Part shown: positions 44,104 through 53,800 of the stretch, piece after piece | How positions within the stretch are numbered: the stretch's first letter is position 1 | How the letters are laid out: each line of letters starts with the position of its first letter | Assembly (NCBI GenBank): GCA_001643675.2 | Contig: LSRY02000012.1 | Coordinates: 2,501-66,500, forward strand | From: Monocercomonoides exilis | Lineage: Eukaryota > Preaxostyla > Oxymonadida > Polymastigidae | Length of the DNA: 64,000 nt | Direction: 5' to 3' | Made by a program: the position numbers and the translations under genes | Notes under the pieces: model-generated | The model's input: the letters and a program-made list of their open reading frames with translations, nothing else | Databases searched by the model: none | Told to the model about the DNA's origin: nothing

Positions 44104-46667
44104 ATGGATGAAATGAAAAAAGAAAAGATAATCATCAACAAATCTCAACGCAATAGTTATTATTGTCAACAAAGAGCTGTAAGGATGAGATTAAAAGGAG
44201 AATTAGCTGGAATAAATGGAAGGCCAAGATACTTATCTACAGAAGAAGAAGAAAGGTTGGAAGAAATTTTTCTTTATTGGGATGATTCTGTAACTCAGCC
44301 AACAATTAAAGACATTCCGAAACTGGTTTGTTATAGATTATTTATTTTTTTCTGTTAATTAACTTTTTTCAGGCAAGGAGTTTCAGAATACAAATGTCTG
44401 AAAAGTCTGCAATTTACATAGAAATGCCAAGCATAAGATGGGTGTATGGTTTTCTTTCCATACATAAGCAATTGAAAACCATTCATTCCATTCGACTCGA
44501 TCATGCTCGTCTTCGAGCTTCTTTAAAAAGCAATATTTTTTCGTTTTTGATTCACCCACGTTCAATGATGCAAAGAAAAAAATACCATCCTTCATTAATT
44601 TTTCAGTTGGATGAAACCAGCTGTCAATCTTCAGATAAAAGAGAAAACTTAAGAGTTGTATCGAATAAATGCTCATTCATTCCTTCATTAAGAATACCTC
44701 CTCTTCATCACCTCACACTTCTTTTGATTGTCAAGGCTGATGGATGTCATCTTCCGACGCATCTTCTATTTCCTTTTTAATATGAAAAAGAAATAAAGGA
44801 ACAATGGAGTGATGAAAGTTTTATTTTGCACTCATCAAAAAAAGGTTGGATGACAAAGGAGTTATTTGAAGAAATAATGTTAACAAATATATTACCACAT
44901 ATTCAAAAGCAACGCAAAAATGTGATTAAAATGAATCGATATCTTCAAGAAAAGCAAGAACAAAAAACTGGAAATAGAAAAACTAACAAAGAACAAGAAT
45001 TAGAACAGTCAAGGAAAACATTTATCAATGAAAGAATACAAAAGGAATTAACTTCAAATACAAAAGCGGAAAATTTTTCGGAACAATATCCATCACTGAC
45101 TCAAGAATCACAGCAAATTATTTCGCGAAATGAAAAAAACTTAAAAGATGATGAATTATTTTCGGATTCCAATTTCACTGAAACGCACAAAATGTCAAGT
45201 CGCCAAGTTTATGATGGCGTTTCAACTCCGAAGTCTGAAGACCAAAAATCAACAATTACTTCAATTACAACTCAATGCGAATCCATTGAACATCAATTAT
45301 TGAATTTGGACGTTTCATCTCAGCATTCTCAACACATTTTGCCTTCAAATGATCAACAAATTAATACAGATGGAACAACAAATGATTTATGCGAAGATTT
45401 TGTTTCTTCATTTCCAGAAGACAAGTTGAGTTCTTTTGGTATCTTGTTGAATGATGACAAATGGGAAGAATGCAATTGGTGGCAGTATACTGAATCTCAG
45501 ATACATGAATCAATCTATGAAGAATCTTGTTCGTCAGAGAAAAATGACTTCAAGTTGAAAGAAGAATCCAATGATGTTCCACCAGCACTCATAATACTAG
45601 ATGGTCATTCTTCAAGGCAGAATTAAAAACTGTGGCAACAATTTGCTTCAGAAAATGTTGATGTATTTGTGATTCCTGCCCACACATCTCACATTTTACA
45701 ACCGCTTGATCTTGGACCAAACGCTATCCTTAAACACCATCTCAAAAAAGTCAGAAATGAGCCATCAATCAAAAGAATGAAAAAAGAATTCTTTCCTTTT
45801 GTTCGAGCCATAACAGATTGCGCTTAATATGCTCTTGCTCCAAAGATAATAAGACACGGGTTTTTTGAGGCTGGCATAACATCATTTTCGATCAAACATG
45901 TTCTCGACAAAACTCTTGATTCTTTACCACCTGAAGTGAAGCCTTCAAAAAGGACGAAACGCTGGTCGATTTCGGGCAAATGCATCACAACAAAGGAGTT
46001 TCTGAATGAATGGGAGTTTCATGAAAAAGAAAAGGAATCAAAAACGTTAGATAAAGAATTACAACAGCAAACAAACAACGAAGACAAAGTGGGAAGCGAA
46101 AAGCGTTCAGATTGTGAAAAGAGTGAGTATCTTTCAAATAAAGAAACTTCTGAAAATACATGTTTCGAAAAATGCAATACACAAACTCAAACAAAAATTA
46201 TCAATGATGCACACCCTATGGAAGATGAAACAGAGCCTACAGATTCTCAAGAAGGGGAGGACAATGTGTTGGATGTGCCTTTGTTTCGACGTTCAAAAAA
46301 CAAAAGAGTTCATTCCTTTGATCATTCGTCAAGTTGCTCTGATGAAAGCCTTTCCGAATTGAATAGTTCTGAAACGTCCTCATATTCCAGTCACGATTCT
46401 TTAGAACCAACTTCAAAAAAATCAAAATCAAATATCAGAAAAACGAAAATGAAAAAAAAGAGATATCGTGATGAAAGTGAGAAAGATTTTGATTAGTTAT
46501 ATAATGAAGAAGAAATAAGTGAAATGATCAGTCAAACAATGGACAGAGGCGACAAACCAAAATTGTACTCGACACGATCAATCAAAACCATGACGAATAA
46601 ATATTCTGACCTGTACGTTGTATTTACTGACTCTGACGATGAAGAAGTCGAAAAAGAAATCAAATGA
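44104..46667 (+). pseudogene. Tigger/pogo-type DDE transposase with four in-frame TAR codons
   Basis: Exon 1 is 44104-44325 and a 47-bp intron (44326-44372) follows. The frame then runs to TGA at 46665-46667, interrupted only by TAA at 44778, 45624 and 45825 and TAG at 46494. A CENP-B/psq-type helix-turn-helix is visible (NGRPRYLSTEEEERL, then IRWVYGFLS). The catalytic core keeps all three acidic residues: FQLDETS (D at 44610), ILDGHSSR (D at 45600) and LQPLD (D at 45708), spaced DD35D if the internal TAA is counted as one residue, with PAHTSHILQPLD typical of Tigger. About 200 polar residues are inserted between the first and second Asp. The C-terminal half is Ser/Glu-rich. No frameshift or internal TGA is seen. 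Either it is a decaying copy or the TAR codons were once Gln. Confidence 0.8.
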
Positions 46668-48029
46668 AAAAAACGAAAGAATTATTAATTAACGTTTTTT
46701 TAAAGAATATAAATTCAGTTTTTTTTTCACACATGAATTCTTCACAATTCCTTTTTTTTTTTTGAAAAATTATTACTTCAGAAAAATTGAAAATAACTTG
46801 ACATTCGAAAATAAATGCTACAAGAACAATAAAAAATCATTACAAAGAATAGTCAAAACAATATAAAAGTATTTCACAAACCTTTTAACATGCGCTCAAA
46901 CAGTCAACTGTCAAACGATAAAATTTCTTATTTGAGGACGGATAGTCTAAAAAGAAATCATAAAAGGACTATATTGAACATGACAAGTTGTAAAAATGAA
47001 TGAGCGCTTTTGTTTCAAAAAATTTGAATATTTAAAATAAAATCAGACCTTTGATTCAATCTGCAACGTAAATGTGTTCGGTTTTTGTTTTTTGTTTTTA
47101 TGAATCCGAATTTCCATAAAAGAAAAAGTATTCACTTTCTGTTTTTGAACGATTTTCCTTTTTTGTTCAAACAACACGTCATTATAGATTGAATTTTCTA
47201 TTCGGTGGATCGAGAATAAATTTCAATGATTTCTAGCGGGACACGAGAGCAAATATAGAATAAATGAACACATTATTCAATAAAAAATTGATAAGATAAT
47301 GGATAAATAAACAAACGTTTCTTTTTGATTATATTTATTACACAAATTGTCGAATAATTGTTTATATTATAAAGATTAATTGTGAAAAGCAATTTTAATT
47401 CATATTTGAATAAAGGCCTAAAATAATTAAACTCTCGAAATTAATATTTATTTTTAGGGATAAAAACCATTATCCGCTCTGAAACTTATCAAGAAAATGA
47501 AAACTGTTTGTTCTTTGTAATTTGATGTTATTCAAATTGAAACATATATTTTTTGAATCACTGTCACAATTATTTATTCGAGCATGTTTCAATTTTTCAA
47601 TTAATTGTTCATCTTTTTTGATATAATTGTTTTTCAGTTTTAAGGAAATAAACTTTCGATTCAAGAATTCAGACGTGTAACTTTTGAATAAAAATAATGA
47701 AATTAACATTTTCGAAGTTCTAATATTCCTATTTGCAGATTCTCATTTTTTTTTGCATATTCACAAACAATTTATCATTTCATATGTTTTTCGAATTGAA
47801 TAATACAATAAAAGACTGTGATAAACAAAATTTTGATTTTTGCAGGTTAAATGTCGATAATGAAAGAAAAAAAAAAAATTGAACGAGAACTTTTAACAAA
47901 AAACAAAAGATGATCCTTTTTGAACAGTAAATATTTTTAATGCTTTTGTTCTTTTCAAGAAATGAATCAACAACCAAATCAGATGCAATTTCGTAATAAG
48001 ATATTCTCAAACTTTCATTTAAACCCGAG
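46668..48029. other. Noncoding right part of the Tigger element
   Basis: A+T-rich DNA between the transposase stop and the right inverted repeat. Short minus-strand frames at 47470-47709 and 47780-48046 show no recognisable domain. Confidence 0.5.
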
Positions 48030-48068
48030 TGTGCGGGTTTATGCAATTGTGCGGGTTTTGCACATCAC

Positions 48069-49032
48069 TATTAAACAATGAGAAATGTCTCATAATTGTT
48101 TCAAAATTTTAAATATTTGTGTCAAATAAAAAAATTTTGTCATGTCTGTCAATAATTGAAAATCCATGTCAGATTTGGTTTTTGTGAAAAAAATATTTTT
48201 TTATCTGATTATTTGGGATTTCTTAATATTAATTAATATTTGTTGATATATTCATTATATTTTATTCTTTTTACTTCGCTTTGTTTCAAAATTAAAATAA
48301 ATAACACTTCCCTTCCAGATATTGACTCCATTGACAGTCACAGATACAACTGATGGAAGGAAGATCAAAAATTTTCAGTTTTTTTTTTGAAAAACGTATT
48401 TTTGTATTTCGTTCATTTGAATAAATAATAAATAATATTTGCATGTGAAATAATTGTTTCCATAATTGAGATTCTGACATAAAAATTATCTCTGGGTCAT
48501 TCAGGAAACCAATTTTGAATGTAAACAGCCACAAAGAAACATATGACTCATTTTTTTTTAGAAAACTTCTTTTTGATTTGTTTTCTTATAAAATACTTCT
48601 TTCATATTTTCATTCATTTTTTTTTTGTTCTCTCTCACTTAAGTTCACTGCAATGGATATCAAAACAAAAATTATGCTATTATTTCCATTTTGGTGAAGT
48701 TAAGTGAGCGGGAACAGAAAATTGATGTAAATATTAAACTTATATTTCATTTGAAAATAAAACAAAAGGAATTATCCAAAAAAATAAAGATAAATATGTG
48801 ATATTTTTTTCGAAAAGTCGCAAACGAACATTTTTTTTGAAAATAATGTTAATCTTCATATTTTGCTCAAATTTCTTTTCACATTCACATATCTTCACTT
48901 GAATGCATGAAATACAATTTTTCAATAATGGATTCCATATTAGTGGAGTTTGGTGCATGTTAAAAGAAATTTGAGCAAAATTTGAAAATTTTGATTTATT
49001 TGGAAATCAAACATTTGTGACTTTTCAAAAAG
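48069..49032. other. A+T-rich DNA between two transposons
   Basis: No gene recognised apart from the small hairpin element at 48627-48715. The missing N-terminal part of the Merlin transposase was looked for here and not found. Confidence 0.5.
48627..48715. repeat. 89-bp hairpin element (MITE-like)
   Basis: 22-bp terminal inverted repeats (48627-48648 and 48694-48715; outer GTTC, inner CACTTAAGTTCAC) with three mismatches enclose 45 bp that also contains a short inner inversion (CAATGG and CCATTTT). The size and structure resemble a miniature inverted-repeat element or a foldback. Confidence 0.55.
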
Positions 49033-49629
49033 AATCACCCATTTGTTTATCCAATGTCCAACAGATCTGCCTCTGTATCAATTCGGTTAATATAAAAATA
49101 TTTTCGTCCCGGAACAGAAATTCACTCTGATCAATGGAAAGCATATTCTTCTTTGAGTGAGAATGGATTCACACACAAGACCGTCAATCATTCCGAGCAT
49201 TTTGTGGGTTTTTATTTTCACTTTTTATTGTCTTTTTTTCATGAAATGTTATTTCTCACTTTTTCAGATCCAATCACAGGCGCTTGCACAAATCATATTT
49301 GAGCATTGTGGGCTTCGCTTCGTAAGTTCATGCCTTCACATGGAGTAAGAATTAATAGAATGCAAGAATATATCTATTCATTTTTGTTTTTCAGAAATCG
49401 AAAAGTTGATTTTTCCATTTTTGTGTCGAATGTTATGAAATACAGTGATGAAGAATCCAAAGCTCTTAAGGATGAAGCTTTTGGGCCAGAAGAAGAGGAA
49501 GAAGAGGCTGAAGCTGAAATGCAACATGAAGAAGAATCTTCTGAATAAGATTATGAATTTGAAACAGATTTTTCATCAGATGGTGCTGAGGATGGAGCTG
49601 ATACATCTGAATGGGAGGCTGATAAATAA
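49033..49629 (+). pseudogene. Merlin (ISXO2/IS1595-like) transposase fragment
   Basis: The frame 49033-49207 joins 49268-49629 across a 60-bp intron (GTTTTT donor, TTTTCAG acceptor). It gives NRSASVSIRLI, then KYFRPGTEIHSDQWKAY (second catalytic Asp in HSDQW), FTHKTVNHSEHFVDPITGA, and CTNHI followed by ALWASLRKF. The order matches Merlin and bacterial IS1595 transposases (HSD.W.AY, VNHS..FVDP.TG..TN.IE..W). It is broken: in-frame TAA at 49093, TGA at 49300 exactly where the catalytic Glu belongs, and TAA at 49546. An acidic tail continues in frame to TAA at 49627. The N-terminal part with the first Asp is missing. It is a dead copy. Confidence 0.75.
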
Positions 49630-50139
49630 ATACCGATTTTTCCACATATCATTCTTCTTAAAATAGAAAAACATCGCACTCTCTTTAATTATTTCTTTGT
49701 TTTATAAAGATTTGTGAGGTGGTTTATAAGTACCATTTGCGGAATAAAAGCATGTTAAATCAGTCACAAATTTTCCACCTAAAAAAAAAAAAAAAAAAAA
49801 GATATTCTTTTCTTTTTTAACGCAATGAAAATATTTTCGTTTCAAAGATCATTTCTCTTCAATATATCACATTTTTCCTTTTAACAAATTTAAATTGTTA
49901 AAAATTGTATTTCTAGATATTTTGATTGAATAGCGGCTTCAGTACGTAAATTTGGTATAATCATATAAAAAAATGAGATCTATTTGTCATACAAACCGAA
50001 GTGTTATAAGAGTTATTTTTCAAAGGCGTGATTCAATTAATGATTTAATAAAAAATATCGACTTCATTCCACCGCATTTATGTTTTGGATGGGTTTTATA
50101 TTCAAAAATACGATGTGGTCAACATCAATTTGAAACTAC
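49630..50139. other. Intergenic region with A-run
   Basis: A+T-rich, with a ~20-base A-run near 49782-49800. It lies downstream of the Merlin fragment and of the eS17 stop. No gene supported. Confidence 0.5.
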
Positions 50140-50815
50140 CTACTTACGTGCAGGTTTGTTTTGAGAAGGCTTGTTTTGTGCTGCTTTTGTTGTACGTTGT
50201 GCGTTATTTTTTGATGGAGCTGCTCCCTTCTTGCGTCTTAAATCAGTTACAGGCAAAGTGCGTACGACACCTGGAATGCGTCCCATTCCAATTTGGTGCA
50301 ACATGTTCATGGTTGTCTTATCAACTTCAATGCCTTCGGTTTTCACCTCGGACACTTCTGGGCAATAGTTATCACGTTTTTCACGTTCCTCTTCTTGCAT
50401 TTTCAATGAGATGCCATGAACTGGACCCTAAAACAATAATTATAAAAAGAACAAGTAATATGCAAAATGATATGGAAAAAACGAACATTTGAAGTTGTAA
50501 TTTATTTTTAAGATGTTCAATCAAAGACGCATAATACATACTTTTTCAATTCTTGTCATGAGATGAGTAAGAAATCCAGCGATCTTATTACGAAGACGCT
50601 TTGATGAAATAATAGCAACTTGCTCGCATACGCGTTTGTTTACCTGAAAATCGTTGGTAAGGCGAGGATAATATTTCTCAATGATAACACGTGCAGCTTT
50701 CTTGACAGCCTTATTACGAACACGACCCTAAAATAAAAATATAAATAAATAAAGCAATATTGAAATATAATAAAAGTATATGCAAATGATAGTTTAACCG
50801 CAAAAAACAAACCAT
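50140..50815 (-). CDS. RPS17: 40S ribosomal protein eS17 (RPS17)
   Basis: Exons 50815-50813 (ATG alone), 50727-50542 and 50427-50140 (introns 85 and 114 bp) encode 158 residues. The sequence is typical of eS17: [52 protein letters not shown], then [19 protein letters not shown] and NYCPEVSEV. eS17 is a small-subunit protein of the 40S head/beak area. An intron straight after ATG is also common in animal ribosomal-protein genes. The protein is ~20 residues longer than the human form (135) because of a Lys/Asn/Gln/Ala-rich C-terminal extension. Stop TAG at 50140-50142. Confidence 0.95.
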
Positions 50816-50865
50816 CTATAATTCAATGATCTTTTTCCATTCTTTATCTTTCGACATTGATCTCA
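50816..50865. promoter_or_regulatory. 50-bp divergent start-to-start interval
   Basis: Only 50 bp separate the eS17 ATG (minus, 50815) from the first ATG of the giant gene (plus, 50866). Both promoters must lie here, in the eS17 first intron, or inside the neighbouring coding DNA. It contains a pyrimidine-rich CTTTTTCCATTCTTTATC stretch on the plus strand. The bidirectional role is inferred. Confidence 0.4.
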
Positions 50866-53800
50866 ATGAATTTCCAAGATGCTCTTATTCGACTAGAAAG
50901 GAAATTTACTGCACCAGCTATTAAGCCTGGAACTAAAAATGAAGTGTCAATAATTTCAGATGGATTCCTTTTGCTAACATTTTCCACATTTGTCGATTCA
51001 GGATCATCACCTCTTCTCGTTAATCGTCATCGTCTCGAGCAATTTTTTGTAACAATGAATACAAAGCCATTATATGGAATTAGCTATCTTGCTGCTCCTC
51101 GAGTTATTTGTCGTGTACTTCTTGCATTGCGACAAAAAACAAATATTTCACATTTTCTACGTGATTTCATCCAGCATTTTTCTGGATTTTCAATAGATGC
51201 TCGACAAATATCTATGCTTCATTCTTATGGTAAAACAATGATGCGCATGAAGCATTTATTTTCCATTCATCAAACTGAAACATTAACTCTTTTCTCTAAA
51301 TGGCAAAAATACTCACCGCCTTTTATTCAGCTTGCAATACACAAAGCCCAATATCAAGCCTTGTATGCACATACAGTAGTGCTTCATTCTTACGCTGCAT
51401 TGAACAGTCCAGAAGCAATGGATGAAACTACAACGGCTCATCCTGCTTTATCAACATCAACTCCTGTTCAGCTTTCTCCTCAGAATTTGGATGCTTTGGT
51501 AAAAATGGTTCAAGCACCACTTGGAAATAAAAATGCACCTTCAATATCCTTATCATATGCACTTCTCTCGCTCCCACTTGCTGCTGTAAACAATCCAAGT
51601 CTGACAAAAGGATGCTTAAGAATACTTGAAAAGACACTGAACGACGACAGTTATCCATATCGCATTCAAGTCGTTGCTTCACAATCAATGGGGCTATTTC
51701 TTGCTATTTCGTGTCATTTTTCGCTTCCTTTTTTTGCTCCACAGCCATTCGGGTCAACTCCTCTTTATCGAAATCTTCAATCACTTTTGCCTTCTCCCCA
51801 ATGTCTGCCTGAAATTGTTGGAAAGTCGCCATCTGCATCTTTGCTCTTTTCCAGAAAAGACAGCGATTCTTCAGAACAGTCGCCTCAGGACACGTTTCGT
51901 TCGCATGTTGGATATCTTTGCCAAGGAATGATGAAAGGTCTGTCAAATGAACAAATCATTTTGGGTAATTTTATAAACTTAATAGAAAGATTTTGGCTTT
52001 GCTAAAAATTTTTATGTTTTGTATGTTTTGTATATTTTTTGCTGAAACATTTTTTGCACGCTTTTTGAGATTTTCCCAAACTCAAATAAACATTTATTCT
52101 GTCATTTTTGTATTTGACATCTGCTTTTCCCCCACAAATTATGAAGGATCGCACACATCTCGTCTTCTGAAGGCATACACCCTCTCTCTTCTGCTGTCTG
52201 TTTGCCCGCCTCAATTTCTGTTGGCTAACATCGACTGCATCATTGATGCGCTTTCCTTCGTTGTTCTGTTTCCTCTTGCTGCACTTTGTTCCACAAACCG
52301 CTCCTCATCTTCTTCTCCTTCGTCTTCCTCGTCCATCATGTCTGCCCTGCCGACTGGCTCCTCTTCTGCTCTCCCGCAGACAGCCACAGACACATTCTGG
52401 GCACGCCAAGTGGCTGCCACATGCTTTCTCGACACTTTCGAAATGCCCAAAAGCAAAGAAGTCCACCGAAGAGGCGCCAGCCGAGCAGCCATTTCTTGCA
52501 CCGCTTCGTATTGGCACCGCAAAACTACGCTTTCGTCTTCTCTTCTTTCGCTGCCTCTTTCCTGCCACACACTGGCAGATGACACACCCCCACCAAACCC
52601 TTTCATCCCCCTCGCTACACCATTCACTCCTCAGTCTTCTTCGTCTTCTTCTCCTTCTTCTGCCTCATCCCACACCACAAACACACAAACACCCTCGTCT
52701 CCGCTGAGCAGCCGGGCAAACGTGTCTGCGACGTCTGCAGAGAGCATCGACCTGATCATTGCCCAGCACTGCTTCGCACTCGCCTTCCATCTTCTGCCCC
52801 AGTCCTTCGACAGCAGCGTGCTCTCAGCTGTCTTCGACTCCTTTCTCCGCCGGCTGGACGTGTTCGACTTGATCAACGTGATGGACAAGCGGCGCAAACG
52901 AGGCACAAAACCACCTTCAGCCACACACCCCAACGCAGCGCCTTATCAGCCGTCGTCTCTCAGTCTGAAGAGCAGCAGCTTCAGCTACCCCCACATCCGC
53001 CCTGTTGAACTTCCCTTCTCTCTGTTCGACCCGCCCTTCCCTCTTCTCCCCCTGCCTCCGCTTCTGCTGCGTGCCTACCTCCGCCAGATGACATCTCTCA
53101 TCCCGTCCATCCGCATCGAAGCATCCTGTGCCATTCAGCGCATCACAGGCGTCGTCTTTTCGGTGCTGTGCTTCCACCAGACACTCCAACAGCAGAATCC
53201 TCTGTCTCTTCTGCTGACTGCCCCTTCCTCGTCTTCCACTGCCCGGCAGAGAGGCCCCTCGTCTGCAGTCACCCCGCTCACCTCAGCCACCCTCACCTCA
53301 TACACCGACCACCCCTTCAGCCGCACTGCCCACTTTGCCATTGCCTTCATCCGCACACTCTGCTGCTGCATCCCTTCAGCCACACCAGTCGTCCGCACAC
53401 TCACCTCCCTCCTCTTCACTTCTGCCTCTTCTCTCCATTACCTCGTCGACGGCCTTGCCAAGGGAACTATCTCTGACGAGAACACATTTGCCCTTCCTCA
53501 GAAAAGACACACCCAACAGACACCGTTCAACAGACACTCAGCAAGCGAGTCTCAAACAGCTTCTTCGCTTTCTCCATCGACTCGCAGCTCGTCTGAATCT
53601 TCTCTTCCTCCGATGGCAGTCCCCATCAGAAGATTGGCTGGAGTCAAAGTGGTTCCTGAGGAGTCTCCTTCTCCCTCTCACTCTCCCACCCCTTCCAACT
53701 CACATTCGCCGTCGCCTTCTCTTTCGCCTTCGAATGCCTCGTCGACATCGCGTGAGCCTTTGCGAATTCACCAGCGACAGGCATCAGCCTCTCCCTCGCT

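Larger units (their letters stand above)
43876..48068 (+). mobile_element. Tigger/pogo-like DNA transposon with terminal inverted repeats
   Basis: Imperfect ~38-bp inverted repeats bound the element. The left repeat is 43876-43915 (GTGTGCATAAACCC, then CACAAACCCGCAC) and the right is 48030-48068, its inverted copy with one indel and a few mismatches. Each carries two tandem AAACCC(G/T)CAC-like motifs. TA flanks both sides (43873-43874 and 48069-48070), the expected Tc1/mariner-superfamily target duplication. Inside are one transposase gene (44104-46667) and ~1.4 kb of A+T-rich DNA. Confidence 0.8.

Noticed and set aside
17070-49629. TAR=Gln genetic code for the whole genome
   Set aside because: NXF1, NOC4, SKI2, ARP6, eS17 and acetyl-CoA synthetase end in TAA or TAG just after their last domain, so TAR are stops in host genes.
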